In this document: in pieces, positions 9,581 to 18,527 of the stretch
How positions within the stretch are numbered: the stretch's first letter is position 1
Layout of the letters: each line of letters starts with the position of its first letter
Origin: an uncultured Akkermansia sp.
Lineage (GTDB): Bacteria > Verrucomicrobiota > Verrucomicrobiia > Verrucomicrobiales > Akkermansiaceae
Assembly: GCA_947589345.1 (NCBI GenBank)
Contig: CANQAC010000014.1
Coordinates: 1 to 44,216 of the forward strand
Length of the DNA: 44,216 nt
Reading direction: 5' to 3'
Made by a program: the position numbers and the translations under genes
The notes under the pieces: model-generated
Told to the model about the DNA's origin: nothing
Seen by the model: the letters and a program-made list of their open reading frames with translations, nothing else
Database searches by the model: none

Positions 9581-11998
9581 TCAGCGGAACCGAATAGAAA
9601 TGGGAAGACGTGGCGGCGAAGAAGGATCGACGGCTTCCACCGCTTCCGATTCTACCCATCCACGCACTGCAGTCGCTGTTTCGACGTAGGAAAAAGCTCC
9701 ACGCCGTGCCAGCAGATGCACCGGCGAGGAAGCCGTCAGCTGCATCACAGCCGAGGCGTCGGGGGCGGCGGCAGTTCGCAGAGGAGTTGTGTGGAGGATC
9801 ACGGCTAAATCAGAAGGCGGAAGTGCGGTGAAGTCGGCTGAATCACGTGTGCCGTAGTACACCCAATCCATGATACATAGGAACGAAAGTACAGAGAAGA
9901 GTACGGTTAGGGTGCTGAGCCATGCAATCCTTTTGCGCCACAGCAAATGAAGAGCTATACAGAGAGCCAGAAGCGCCGTGCAAATGATCGTGGCAACCCA
10001 AAGCTGTCCGCAGGAAAGCAGGGTGAACAGATGATCAGCTTCAGAACGAATGCGGAGGACAGCGCCCTCCTTACGCTGGATAAAGTCGAGGTTGGCGCGA
10101 GCTTCCCGGAAGGACGGGTTCAGGATGAGCGCCCGGGTATAAAAGAGAGCTGCCACTCCCGGCTTTCCAAGGCGATATTGGCACTCCCCGATATTGTAGA
10201 GGATGATGTCAGCATTGGCCCCATCGGGAACGCCCTCTTTCTCCATCTGCTCAAGCTGGTCCAGAGCCTTGGAGTACTGGCGACCATTATATAATTCCTG
10301 AGGCGACCCATCGTTGCCTGAGCTGAGGGGTAAGAGCGCCAGCATCAGCAAGATGACTTTGCCGGTCCCTTTTTCTAAAGCTTTGCGTACGGTTTGCAGC
10401 ATACTGCTGCGTTCCTTTTCAGATAGATGAGGTGCCGCTTCGGGACGAAAAGCTTCATTGTCTCTACGTTGAAGAATTTCCTGCAAGGCTTCATCTCGTG
10501 CATCCGGAGGAATATGAGTTTCGATGAAGGCGCCGACGCGCTTGAGAAATGGAAGGGCATCCGTTTCGTGAGCGATGGAGTGCAGTTCCCGTTCCTTCGC
10601 TCTGACGGCAGTTTTGCCCGCCAGGAGTTTGGTGGCATATTTCCACCCCAGGTACGCAAAAATTCCCAGTGCCGGCAGATAGAGCAAGTACCACAGTATA
10701 CGTGGGAGAACAATCATGTGCCGGTTTGTTTGGTTCAGTGGTATAAATCCATATATATCAGTCAATTCTGCTACTGGCACACTTCCTGCCGGTGGTGGGG
10801 CGGACACGGCCTGCACGAGTGCATTGCTCGTCGCATCAGATTCTCTCCAGGGTAGGGGAATCGGGGGCGAGACCGCTCGCTTGTACGCCATGGAGGTCGG
10901 GTCAAAGTATGTCAGCGAAAAAGCCGGGATTCCGTTCACCTCAGCGATGGGACGCATCAATTGCGAAAATACCATTCCCACCGTTTCTCCGCTGACGGAG
11001 ACAATGGGCTTGCGAGTAGCCGGCACGAGCTTCCAGTTGTCCAGATCATCTGGAATGGGACATTCAAGTTGCTGTAAATTGCCGGTGCCACGAACTGTGA
11101 TTTGCACTTCCACGGCTTCGTTCATGGCGAGAGATGAGGCATCGCTTCGGGCTGTGACAGAGTACTTGCCCACAGTGTCGGCAAAATGAGCCGGTGCTCC
11201 CGGTGGCAAGGGCAATGCGGAAAGAGTGAGAGAGGGCAGGGGTATTTCCTCTTGTCCGACGGTAAAAATGCCACGTTGGCGTGCAAGTAATATCTTGCCA
11301 GTGATGTCCGAATTGCCTTCACGAAATGGCGTCAATTCCCCGAAAAAATCAACCGTACGCCAGTCTCGACTGCGAGCGAAGGCTGTGGGGTTTTCCATGA
11401 GTTGCGCCTGCACAATAGCGATAACGCCTTGGACGGCCGAATGAAGCGTACTGATCTTGACGCCGACGGAATGAAGTTGTGGGAGATTACTGATGAAGCA
11501 ATCCTGAGGAATAAAAATTTTGAGCGCCGTGTGTACAGGCTGGTGTACGTATGCATCCTTGGGGTAGGTGTACCATAACGCTCCATAAGGGACAGGGCTG
11601 TTATACCATTTGATTTCTGCCGTGGAACAGACGGGCAGCGGAGGAATTTTTACTTTTTGCTTGCGACCACTCCGGTACTCCACACTGATGTCGCTTATCT
11701 GCAAATTACCGACTTTATCCGGCCGCACCAGTATTGGCAGTATTTGTACCATCGCCCGGTTGGGGTCCAGTGGATTGGCTCCCGCCTTGGATTGCAGGAC
11801 TTGCAGTCCGGCGTAACGTACATGGGGTTGCTCTTTCACTGAAAATAAGTCTTCCCCAACTTCTGTGTCGACGAGGTACAGAAGCACTTGCTCTCCCGGC
11901 ACGGCTACACCGGTGGACCACACGGGCGTGATTTCCGCTGTGGCTTGCCATACGCTCCCGAGCAGGGCAATAATGAGGATTTTAATGATGTGTCGCAT
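9581..11998 (-). CDS. BatD-BatE-like fusion with C-terminal SH3-like domain
   Basis: The 805-aa product has a signal peptide (IIKILIIALLGSVWQATA) and a long BatD/oxygen-tolerance type extracytoplasmic region to about residue 420. A membrane span follows (ILWYLLYLPALGIFAYLGW). Further on come a second hydrophobic stretch, a TPR-like segment (YNIGECQYRLGKPGVAALFY) as in BatE, two close membrane spans, and a terminal SH3-like domain (VHLLARRGAFSYVETATAVRG). BatD and BatE are separate proteins in many Bacteroidota and spirochaetes; here they are joined. It is the last gene of the moxR-bat operon, 30 bp after the BatB-like gene. The biochemical role of Bat proteins is unsettled; envelope stress or aerotolerance has been proposed. 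Confidence 0.75.
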   Translation of the reverse strand: MRHIIKILIIALLGSVWQATAEITPVWSTGVAVPGEQVLLYLVDTEVGEDLFSVKEQPHVRYAGLQVLQSKAGANPLDPNRAMVQILPILVRPDKVGNLQISDISVEYRSGRKQKVKIPPLPVCSTAEIKWYNSPVPYGALWYTYPKDAYVHQPVHTALKIFIPQDCFISNLPQLHSVGVKISTLHSAVQGVIAIVQAQLMENPTAFARSRDWRTVDFFGELTPFREGNSDITGKILLARQRGIFTVGQEEIPLPSLTLSALPLPPGAPAHFADTVGKYSVTARSDASSLAMNEAVEVQITVRGTGNLQQLECPIPDDLDNWKLVPATRKPIVSVSGETVGMVFSQLMRPIAEVNGIPAFSLTYFDPTSMAYKRAVSPPIPLPWRESDATSNALVQAVSAPPPAGSVPVAELTDIYGFIPLNQTNRHMIVLPRILWYLLYLPALGIFAYLGWKYATKLLAGKTAVRAKERELHSIAHETDALPFLKRVGAFIETHIPPDARDEALQEILQRRDNEAFRPEAAPHLSEKERSSMLQTVRKALEKGTGKVILLMLALLPLSSGNDGSPQELYNGRQYSKALDQLEQMEKEGVPDGANADIILYNIGECQYRLGKPGVAALFYTRALILNPSFREARANLDFIQRKEGAVLRIRSEADHLFTLLSCGQLWVATIICTALLALCIALHLLWRKRIAWLSTLTVLFSVLSFLCIMDWVYYGTRDSADFTALPPSDLAVILHTTPLRTAAAPDASAVMQLTASSPVHLLARRGAFSYVETATAVRGWVESEAVEAVDPSSPPRLPISIRFR

Positions 11999-12028
11999 GG
12001 TGGTTCCTTGTACGCTTGATTTCTTGTT

Positions 12029-14110
12029 TCAATAATCCTTAAGGGGACGTTTCCTGGGCGCTTCCGGGTGCGGTATCGGTGAGCCGCCGGTCTCGTCCAT
12101 ATGCATTCTTAACACGCCGGCAGCCCGTTGCTTTTCTTTTTCTTCTTCACTCAGTTCCGCTCGCTGGTTTTCACCTTGTTGTGTTCCGAGATTTCCCCCT
12201 ATTTGTTCATCAGGATTTTCCTTCTCCTGTTGCTGGTTCTGTTGCCGCTGCCGGTCCTGATTCTGCTGTTGGTCCTGATTCTGTTGCTGGTCCTGATTCT
12301 GTTGTTGGTCCTGATTCTGCTGCTGGTCCTGGTTCTGCTGCTGGTCCTGGTTCTGCTGTTGGTCCTGATTCTGCTGTTGGTCCTGATTCTGTTGCTGGTC
12401 CTGATTCTGTTGTTGGTCCTGATTCTGCTGTTGGTCCTGATTCTGTTGTTGGTCCTGATTCTGCTGTTGGTCCTGATTCTGCTGTTGGTCCTGATTCTGC
12501 TGTTGGTCCTGGTTCTGTTGCTGGTCCTGATTCTGCTGTTGGTCCTGTTTCTGCTGTTGGTCCTGTTTCTGCTGTTGGTCCTGATTCTGTTGCTGGTCCT
12601 GATTCTGCTGTTGGTCCTGATTCTGCTGTTGGTCCTGATTCTGCTGTTGGTCCTGATTCTGTTGTTGGTCCTGGTTCTGCTGTTGTTTAAGACGTTCTAT
12701 TTCTTCTTCAAGTTTTTTAATCAACGTGTTAACTTTATCCAGATTGTGGCGTGCTTGCATTTGGTCGTGTTGAACATGTAAGGCGTCATTATAGGGAATT
12801 GTAGCCGTTTTCAATTCATCTACAATCTTTTGTAGTGCGTCTGGCGTCGGTTGATGTTGGGGATTGCCTCCTTCGTACAGGGAACGTAATTTAGCGAAGC
12901 AGGCCCGTGCCCTTTGGTTGCCGAGAGCCAAATGAGCAGCGGCTTGGAGCTGTGGGTCATCTGACAGAAGAGCGGCAGAGAATAGTTCACTTGCTTCATC
13001 AGCCCGCTCATCGCGCAAGGCTTGGAGGGCTGCTGCGTAGGAGTCCGGCGGTGACGCAGCTGAGGCGGATTGTGCGTAAAAAATTGCCAACACAACAGGC
13101 AGGAGACATCTCAGTTTCGGTGCATGCCATCCCGTTGCCGTGAGTATGGCTGCAATGATCAGTAACAGGGCCGGCAGAGCGAACCATGCAAAGAGATCAC
13201 GCGGAACTCGCCCGGATTCAAAACTTTCCTCGTGTTCGGTGAGTTTGGCTGCTGTTTCACGGGCGAAAGCCGACAAGTCTGCTCCTGAACCCATCATAAA
13301 AAAATCTCCCCCGGTTGCTTGAGCGAAGCGTTGAAGGGAAGCCGTATCTAACTTGCTGATGACATGCTTTCCCGTAGCATCTTGCCAGAGTCCGTTCTCT
13401 CCTTTCGGGTCAGGAATGGGGGCGCCGGTAGGTGTCCCGACACCGACTGTGATGACGAGCATGTTCTTTTTGCGAGCTTCTTGAGCTAGTGAAACCGGCG
13501 TGTCCACCGTATCTTCTCCATCGCTCAGAATGAGGAGAGCATTTGCCCCATCAGGCGCACTGCGTGTAAAAGTTGAGATCGCGCAGCGCAGGAGCTGGTC
13601 AAAGTTGGTGCCACCGCTACCGGCCCAATCTCGGTTTACTTGCTCCAGCGCGTCGCGAAGAGCCGTGTGGTCATGGGTAAGCGGAACCACCAGATCTGCC
13701 TCCCCGGAGAACACAATAAGTCCAATTTTATCTCCGGGTAACGCGTCAATAAGTTCATAGGCAGCAGCGCGTGCCTCCTCAATGCGAGAGGGTGCAACAT
13801 CTTGCGTCTCCATTGACCTCGAGATGTCCAGAGCAATGAGCAAATTGCGTCCGGATGCTGCGGCGTGACCGGCCTCGTAGCCGTTGATAGGTCTCGCCAG
13901 CGCAAAAATTGTGCATAGCAGGGCAAGTAAAGCCAATACAGGCGGTAAATTGGTGCGCCACGCGGGCGGGGCAAGCACCAGCTCCGGGTGCGAAGGAGAG
14001 ACAAGCTGATGCCATGCGTGAGTTGAGCGTCGCTTCAGCAGCACCATAGCTACCCCCAGTGCAGGGACCAACGCTAACAGCAGTAATACATGTGGGTATA
14101 AAAAGCTCAT
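12029..14110 (-). CDS. BatB-BatC-like fusion: VWA domain, TPR region and Gln/Asn repeat tract
   Basis: The 693-aa product has two N-terminal membrane spans and then a von Willebrand A domain with the metal-ion site DISRSM (95-100). A third span (about 318-335) is followed by a signal-like stretch (LLPVVLAIFYAQSASA) and a TPR-like region. Beyond these lie a short coiled coil (LIKKLEEEIERLK), a 24-unit QQNQDQ repeat, and the tail PHPEAPRKRPLKDY. VWA plus spans is BatB; the TPR part with a charged tail is BatC-like. The repeat would form a long flexible polar linker, probably periplasmic. The start overlaps the stop of the BatA-like gene by 4 bp. Confidence 0.8.
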   Translation of the reverse strand: MSFLYPHVLLLLALVPALGVAMVLLKRRSTHAWHQLVSPSHPELVLAPPAWRTNLPPVLALLALLCTIFALARPINGYEAGHAAASGRNLLIALDISRSMETQDVAPSRIEEARAAAYELIDALPGDKIGLIVFSGEADLVVPLTHDHTALRDALEQVNRDWAGSGGTNFDQLLRCAISTFTRSAPDGANALLILSDGEDTVDTPVSLAQEARKKNMLVITVGVGTPTGAPIPDPKGENGLWQDATGKHVISKLDTASLQRFAQATGGDFFMMGSGADLSAFARETAAKLTEHEESFESGRVPRDLFAWFALPALLLIIAAILTATGWHAPKLRCLLPVVLAIFYAQSASAASPPDSYAAALQALRDERADEASELFSAALLSDDPQLQAAAHLALGNQRARACFAKLRSLYEGGNPQHQPTPDALQKIVDELKTATIPYNDALHVQHDQMQARHNLDKVNTLIKKLEEEIERLKQQQNQDQQQNQDQQQNQDQQQNQDQQQNQDQQQNQDQQQKQDQQQKQDQQQNQDQQQNQDQQQNQDQQQNQDQQQNQDQQQNQDQQQNQDQQQNQDQQQNQDQQQNQDQQQNQDQQQNQDQQQNQDQQQNQDQQQNQDQQQNQDRQRQQNQQQEKENPDEQIGGNLGTQQGENQRAELSEEEKEKQRAAGVLRMHMDETGGSPIPHPEAPRKRPLKDY
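12253..12684 (-). repeat. Coding minisatellite: 24 tandem 18-bp units encoding Q/N-rich hexapeptides
   Basis: Units of 18 bp (plus-strand form GGTCCTGATTCTGCTGTT with minor variants) run from 12253 to 12684, giving 24 copies of QQNQDQ, two of them with Lys in place of Asn. The unit length is a multiple of three, so copy-number changes keep the frame. Variants differ mostly at synonymous positions. Long open frames on the plus strand here are by-products of the repeat. Confidence 0.95.
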
Positions 14111-15729
14111 GGCACGTAGCGTGTGCGTAATTCAGTGAAAACAAAGCCTATGGTAGCCATCAGCAAGGCGACTGCCAGCGGGTAGACAAAGAGAGATTCG
14201 TAGCTTACCAATTTACGGCGGGTGGCGTCTGTCTTTTCCAGTGAATCAATGCTGCGAAAAGCCTGCTGCAGCTGAGAACCGCTTCCGGCGCGGTAAAATC
14301 GTCCCCCCGTGATATCCGCTATTTCGCGTAAGGTTTTTTCATCAAAGTTGTCAACATCAGCTGTGTATTGCGAGAGCCTCTCATCCCTTCCGATAGCTAT
14401 CGTGAAAATTTTGATGTCGAGCTTTGCAGCTTGCTTTGCTGCATCAATCGGAGAGAGAGAGCCGCTGTTGTTTACTCCGTCGGTTACCAGAATAATAACC
14501 TTCGACTTTGTATCAACACGCTCATGAAGACGCGTAGCGGCCCCGGCAATGGCGGTGCCGATGGCCGTTCCGTCCGGCTCCACGTAACCGGCGCGTTCCG
14601 GTCGTCCGAATCCACCAGGCTCCGGCAGATAAAACTGCTCCATGATGTAGCTCAGGATCGCGTGATCGAGAGTCAATGGGCTGCACAGTTTCGCTCGCCC
14701 GGCGAAAGCCAGCAGACCAATGCGGTCATTCGGACGGTCAGCGATGAAGTTCGTGATGACGTGTTTAGCGGCGGTTAATCGATCTACGGTGGCTCGACCG
14801 GTGCGTCCGTACTCGTCGCGTACACTGAATACCATATCCCTCAGACTCATGGAACCGGAGAGATCACAGGCAATCATCATGTCAATTCCGCTCACCTTTT
14901 GCTCTTCGTGTTCAAGCCGCCAGCGTGGTTGTGCAAGGGCGATGATGAGTGCAACTGCAGCGAGCGTGTAACATAGAGGCCCCAGTCGTCCGGCAAGAGC
15001 CGAAGGGGTACGCAGGCGATCCTTGATGAGAGAGAGTGTGGGTAAGCAGACACCGCCTTCTGCGCCGGGTCGTCGACGAAGAAAGAAGAACGGCACAGTG
15101 AGAAGAAGCAGCCAAAGCCAGTTTGGGGCTCCCCACACCAACTCTCTCTCGCCGCCAATGAGCGCCGCCAGCGGCATCAAAGAATGGAGAGGAGTTGGCG
15201 TATTTTTTGCGGATTGCTGCGCCTCACGAATCTTGTCGAGCAGGTCTCTGGCACGTGCCAAAAGTTCATCTTCGGTAGCTTGGTCTTTCGTGTCGCTCGC
15301 GGCGTATTTGAACTCAGCCAACTTTTCCAGCAGCGTGTGCATGGGCATACGAAACTGTTCCGGCACGCTCGCAAGCGAGTCAATACGGCGGCTGAATTCC
15401 TCGTGTGTTTCAAAGAGAGCCGGGTCATTCAGTTCCCCCTGCAGAAAACGCCGCATAATCATCGAAAGTTGCAGACTGAACTCGCGCAACAATGGCGGGC
15501 GGGCTGATTCCAGTGCATCCAAATCCTGCAAAGCTTGTTCAGCCGGCGTGATTGGGATGGGAAGGGGTGATTTTCGCCGGAGTCTCAGCGCCACATAGGC
15601 GGCAGCGGCTCCAAGTATGATGAGAATGAGCAATGCCCACCAGCCCCACCACAATGATGCAAATTGATCCGCCGGTACTTCATGCTCAAGTTCCGGTATG
15701 GCATCAATGATGGAGGGTACTGCAGGCAT
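14107..15729 (-). CDS. DUF4381-BatA fusion: membrane protein with VWA domain
   Basis: The 540-aa product starts with a membrane span (about 26-48) and a DUF4381-like cytoplasmic segment (to about 175). It continues with the BatA layout: two spans (about 203-218 and 250-267), a von Willebrand A domain with the metal site DLSGSMS at 289-295 and VTDGVN further on, and a final span before the C-terminus. DUF4381 and BatA are usually separate neighbouring genes; here they are one reading frame. It lies 3 bp after the DUF58 gene and overlaps the BatB-like gene by 4 bp, so the proteins probably assemble together. Confidence 0.82.
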   Translation of the reverse strand: MPAVPSIIDAIPELEHEVPADQFASLWWGWWALLILIILGAAAAYVALRLRRKSPLPIPITPAEQALQDLDALESARPPLLREFSLQLSMIMRRFLQGELNDPALFETHEEFSRRIDSLASVPEQFRMPMHTLLEKLAEFKYAASDTKDQATEDELLARARDLLDKIREAQQSAKNTPTPLHSLMPLAALIGGERELVWGAPNWLWLLLLTVPFFFLRRRPGAEGGVCLPTLSLIKDRLRTPSALAGRLGPLCYTLAAVALIIALAQPRWRLEHEEQKVSGIDMMIACDLSGSMSLRDMVFSVRDEYGRTGRATVDRLTAAKHVITNFIADRPNDRIGLLAFAGRAKLCSPLTLDHAILSYIMEQFYLPEPGGFGRPERAGYVEPDGTAIGTAIAGAATRLHERVDTKSKVIILVTDGVNNSGSLSPIDAAKQAAKLDIKIFTIAIGRDERLSQYTADVDNFDEKTLREIADITGGRFYRAGSGSQLQQAFRSIDSLEKTDATRRKLVSYESLFVYPLAVALLMATIGFVFTELRTRYVP

Positions 15730-15732
15730 ATG

Positions 15733-16623
15733 TCAACGCAGGGACAGACGGCTTCGGTGTTTGAACAGCATCCGCAAAGAGGGCATGAAATCAGTATTTG
15801 TGAGAAGGTTAAGGTATTCAATTCCCAGCTGATCAAAGAGGCGATCCCACTCGGTCAAATGAGCATGAACGCACTTGTCGTAGTTGGCGCGTAAAGAGGC
15901 ATCAGACAGATCAATAGAGAATTGTTCGGCGGATTCAGGATCAATCACGTGCAGCTTGCCGCCTTCCGGCAGGGAAAGCTCCACCGGGTCGTTTACGCGC
16001 ATGGGAATAAGCTCATGGCGGAAGTTGAGTTTGCCAATCGCTTTTTTATCCGGCGTCAATAAGAAGTCGCTGAGCATGACCAGAAGGGTTTTCTTACGCT
16101 GAGTGCGTAAGATCTCATCAACCACTGATGCCATATCCTCATCCTTACCATCGGCCGGGGAACTCAGAATGGAGCTGAGTATGCGCAGATACTGGCGCGC
16201 TCCTTTTGCCGGAGGAAGGTAAAAATGAGGGGAACACCCGAAAATGAGTAACCCCGTCTTGTCTCCATTGAAAGCTGCGCTGTATGCCAGCGTTGTCGCT
16301 ATGAGCGCAGCATATTCCAATTTCGAATCGCTGCTTTGTCCGCCGGCGTATCGCATGGAGGCGCTGGCATCGACAGCCAGTAGCAAGGCCTGCTCTCGCT
16401 CTTCATGAAACTTCCTTACATAGGGCGTTCCGGTCCGTGCTGTTACCTTCCAGTCGATAAAACGCGGCTCATCTCCGGGTGTGTATTCACGGAACTCATC
16501 AAAGTCCAGCCCCTGCCCACGAAAACCGGAACGGTACAATCCGGCAAACGTGGATGTAACCAAGCGGCGTGCCTGCATCTCTATGCGACGCACCCGCTGT
16601 ATGATGTCGCGAGTTTTTTCCAT
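15733..16623 (-). CDS. DUF58-domain protein of the MoxR-Bat operon
   Basis: The 296-aa soluble protein carries the DUF58 signature (FDEFREYTPGDEPRFIDWK) near residues 41-60, then a VWA-like fold beginning ALLLAVDASASM. DUF58 proteins almost always follow moxR and precede VWA membrane proteins, exactly as here (27 bp after moxR, 3 bp before the BatA-like gene). Their function is not biochemically settled; a chaperone or adaptor role with the MoxR ATPase is the usual inference. Confidence 0.88.
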   Translation of the reverse strand: MEKTRDIIQRVRRIEMQARRLVTSTFAGLYRSGFRGQGLDFDEFREYTPGDEPRFIDWKVTARTGTPYVRKFHEEREQALLLAVDASASMRYAGGQSSDSKLEYAALIATTLAYSAAFNGDKTGLLIFGCSPHFYLPPAKGARQYLRILSSILSSPADGKDEDMASVVDEILRTQRKKTLLVMLSDFLLTPDKKAIGKLNFRHELIPMRVNDPVELSLPEGGKLHVIDPESAEQFSIDLSDASLRANYDKCVHAHLTEWDRLFDQLGIEYLNLLTNTDFMPSLRMLFKHRSRLSLR

Positions 16624-16650
16624 GGAGTGCGGGGAAGAAGCGCCGAGTCG

Positions 16651-17640
16651 TCACGGCACAGGTACTTTGGAAAGGATGCGGTCAATAACATCATCAGCCG
16701 TTACATTGGCTGCCTCTGCCTCGTAGGAGAGCAAAATGCGATGGCGCAGGATATCATGTGCCAAATCCTTCACATCTTGCGGGGTGACGTAACTTCGATG
16801 GTGAGTGAAAGCGAGCGCCTTTGAGGCGAGGGCGATGTTGATCGTTGCACGAGGAGACGCTCCGGCGCGCACCATGCCGGCCAGGGAGCGATCCACTTTT
16901 TCCGGAGAGCGCGTGGTACGCACCAGATCGACGATGTAGTTTTGTACGGCAGGATCCAGAAATATCTTGTTGACCAGAGAGCGTGAATCTTCTATATCAC
17001 GAACATCCACCACAGGAGCCGTGGATGGAACCGGATCGGTACTCCCCATGAGGGCGAGAACTTGCAACTCCTCGTCTCTCGACGGGTAGTCGACAATGAC
17101 CTTAAAAAGAAAGCGATCCAACTGTGCTTCCGGCAGTTGGTAAGTGCCTTCCTGTTCAATGGGGTTTTGCGTTGCCAACACAAGAAACGGGTTCGGGAGG
17201 ACGTGAGTGGTTTCGCCCAAGGTGACTTGGCGCTCCTGCATGGCCTCAAGTAGAGCGCTCTGCACTTTCGCGGGGGCGCGGTTAATTTCATCAGCCAGAA
17301 TGAGGTTTGCGAAGATGGGGCCTTTTTTGGGCGAAAACTGGCGTAGCTCCGGGTTGTATATCATCGTGCCGATAAGGTCTGCCGGGAGGAGATCCGGAGT
17401 AAACTGAATGCGCGAAAATTCCGCGTGCATCGTGCCGGCCAGAGCTTTTACCGACAAGGTTTTAGCAAGACCGGGAACGCCTTCCAGCAAAACGTGTCCC
17501 TTGCAGAGCAAGCTCAAGATGAGGCGGGAAATGAGTTTCTGCTGACCCACTACAACCTTGCCGATTTCCAACTTAACCGTGGTGATCCAAGCGGAACGCT
17601 TCACGATTTCTTCAGTCAATTCCTCTGTTCTAGTTTCCAT
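16651..17640 (-). CDS. moxR: MoxR-family AAA+ ATPase
   Basis: The 329-aa product has Walker A GVPGLAKT at 54-61 and Walker B LILADE at 113-118. The MoxR-type phrase NPIEQEGTYQLPEAQLDRF and a C-terminal helical lid follow. MoxR ATPases act as chaperone-like remodellers of VWA-domain partners, which fits the downstream genes. The open frame runs to 17703, but ATG at 17640 is preceded by GGGAAG and starts at the usual position for the family. It is the first gene of the moxR-DUF58-batA-batB-batD series. Confidence 0.9.
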   Translation of the reverse strand: METRTEELTEEIVKRSAWITTVKLEIGKVVVGQQKLISRLILSLLCKGHVLLEGVPGLAKTLSVKALAGTMHAEFSRIQFTPDLLPADLIGTMIYNPELRQFSPKKGPIFANLILADEINRAPAKVQSALLEAMQERQVTLGETTHVLPNPFLVLATQNPIEQEGTYQLPEAQLDRFLFKVIVDYPSRDEELQVLALMGSTDPVPSTAPVVDVRDIEDSRSLVNKIFLDPAVQNYIVDLVRTTRSPEKVDRSLAGMVRAGASPRATINIALASKALAFTHHRSYVTPQDVKDLAHDILRHRILLSYEAEAANVTADDVIDRILSKVPVP

Positions 17641-17715
17641 ATGCTTCCCATAGCATAGCACGTTGGAGCAGCAATTCAAGCCGCTTCTTCCACCCTGACA
17701 CAATTAGAGGAGATT

Positions 17716-18483
17716 TTACAGGCTCAGATGTTCCGTAATCACATCGGTGATCGGACGATTTTTTATCTTCTCTCGCAGAATTCCGTCGCCAAGCATATCC
17801 GGCGAGCAATAGCGAATGAGTTTGCCAAGCTTTTCTGCCCATGCTTTCAGGTTGACGTCGGCATTGCCCGATCGTTTATAAGCCTCGGCTGAAATAAGGC
17901 GGGCCGTTTTTCGGTTACTGTCCTTGCAGGCCATGTAAAGTTGTCCGGATTTTGAGTCGCGTATGGTGAGTTCAATGCAAATGTCTCCCTCGGCAAATTT
18001 GCCGACGACGCCGGTGACACCGGGAACTTTAACAAAATGACCGCCGATGCTGGAGAGAATGCGTAGCCCGGGACGCTGAGGGCGGAAGTGTACAAGTGCC
18101 GTGTCAATGCGAATGTCCGATTTCGCCGGGTCGTCCGTAAGCGTCCAGTTTGCCTTATTGGCCGCATTACTTTCCTGCAGCGCTTTGTTAATAAAATCCA
18201 CCATGTATTGATGCATTTGAGGAACCATGAGCGGGGCGAGTTCCGGCTCATCTTGCTCGACTTTTGAGATGTCCAGGGGAGCTATGTAAATCGCGCCGGT
18301 TTTTTGGTGAAGATAGGGATTTCCCCCTCCCCATGTCCATCCCCCGTTGACCATGATTTTCAGCGATCGATTCAATTTGACATCATACAGTCCGCTTTCA
18401 GAAACCAGAGTGTGCTGTTGTGCACAGGAAACGCACAGCAGGGAAACCAGCGCCAAAAGCAGCGAGTGGTAGCGAGATCTCAT
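17716..18483 (-). CDS. Putative outer-membrane or periplasmic lipoprotein, unknown function
   Basis: The 255-aa product has a lipoprotein signal (SLLLALVSLLCVSC, Cys about 20) starting at the ATG at 18483. The mature part has a WTWGGGNPYL segment, an acidic stretch and alternating strands, somewhat like DUF3313-type lipoproteins, but I cannot assign a family firmly. The open frame extends to 18531, but that extension lacks a plausible start and places the signal too far in. It sits 75 bp upstream of moxR on the same strand and 44 bp after uvrA2, so it may be co-transcribed with either. Confidence 0.6.
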   Translation of the reverse strand: MRSRYHSLLLALVSLLCVSCAQQHTLVSESGLYDVKLNRSLKIMVNGGWTWGGGNPYLHQKTGAIYIAPLDISKVEQDEPELAPLMVPQMHQYMVDFINKALQESNAANKANWTLTDDPAKSDIRIDTALVHFRPQRPGLRILSSIGGHFVKVPGVTGVVGKFAEGDICIELTIRDSKSGQLYMACKDSNRKTARLISAEAYKRSGNADVNLKAWAEKLGKLIRYCSPDMLGDGILREKIKNRPITDVITEHLSL

Positions 18484-18527
18484 GCCGTCAGGATAACATA
18501 ATATGGACGCTATGGCAATAGCGTTAT

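Noticed and set aside
12079..12781. Long plus-strand frames of Val/Gly/Pro/Asp or Leu/Val repeats
   Set aside because: They are antisense readings of the 18-bp repeat in the BatB-BatC gene. A repeat with a period divisible by three keeps several frames open.
17652..17679. TTGAAT and TATGCT before moxR
   Set aside because: The spacing is 16 bp with only four matches each, and the predicted start would fall at or inside the ribosome site.
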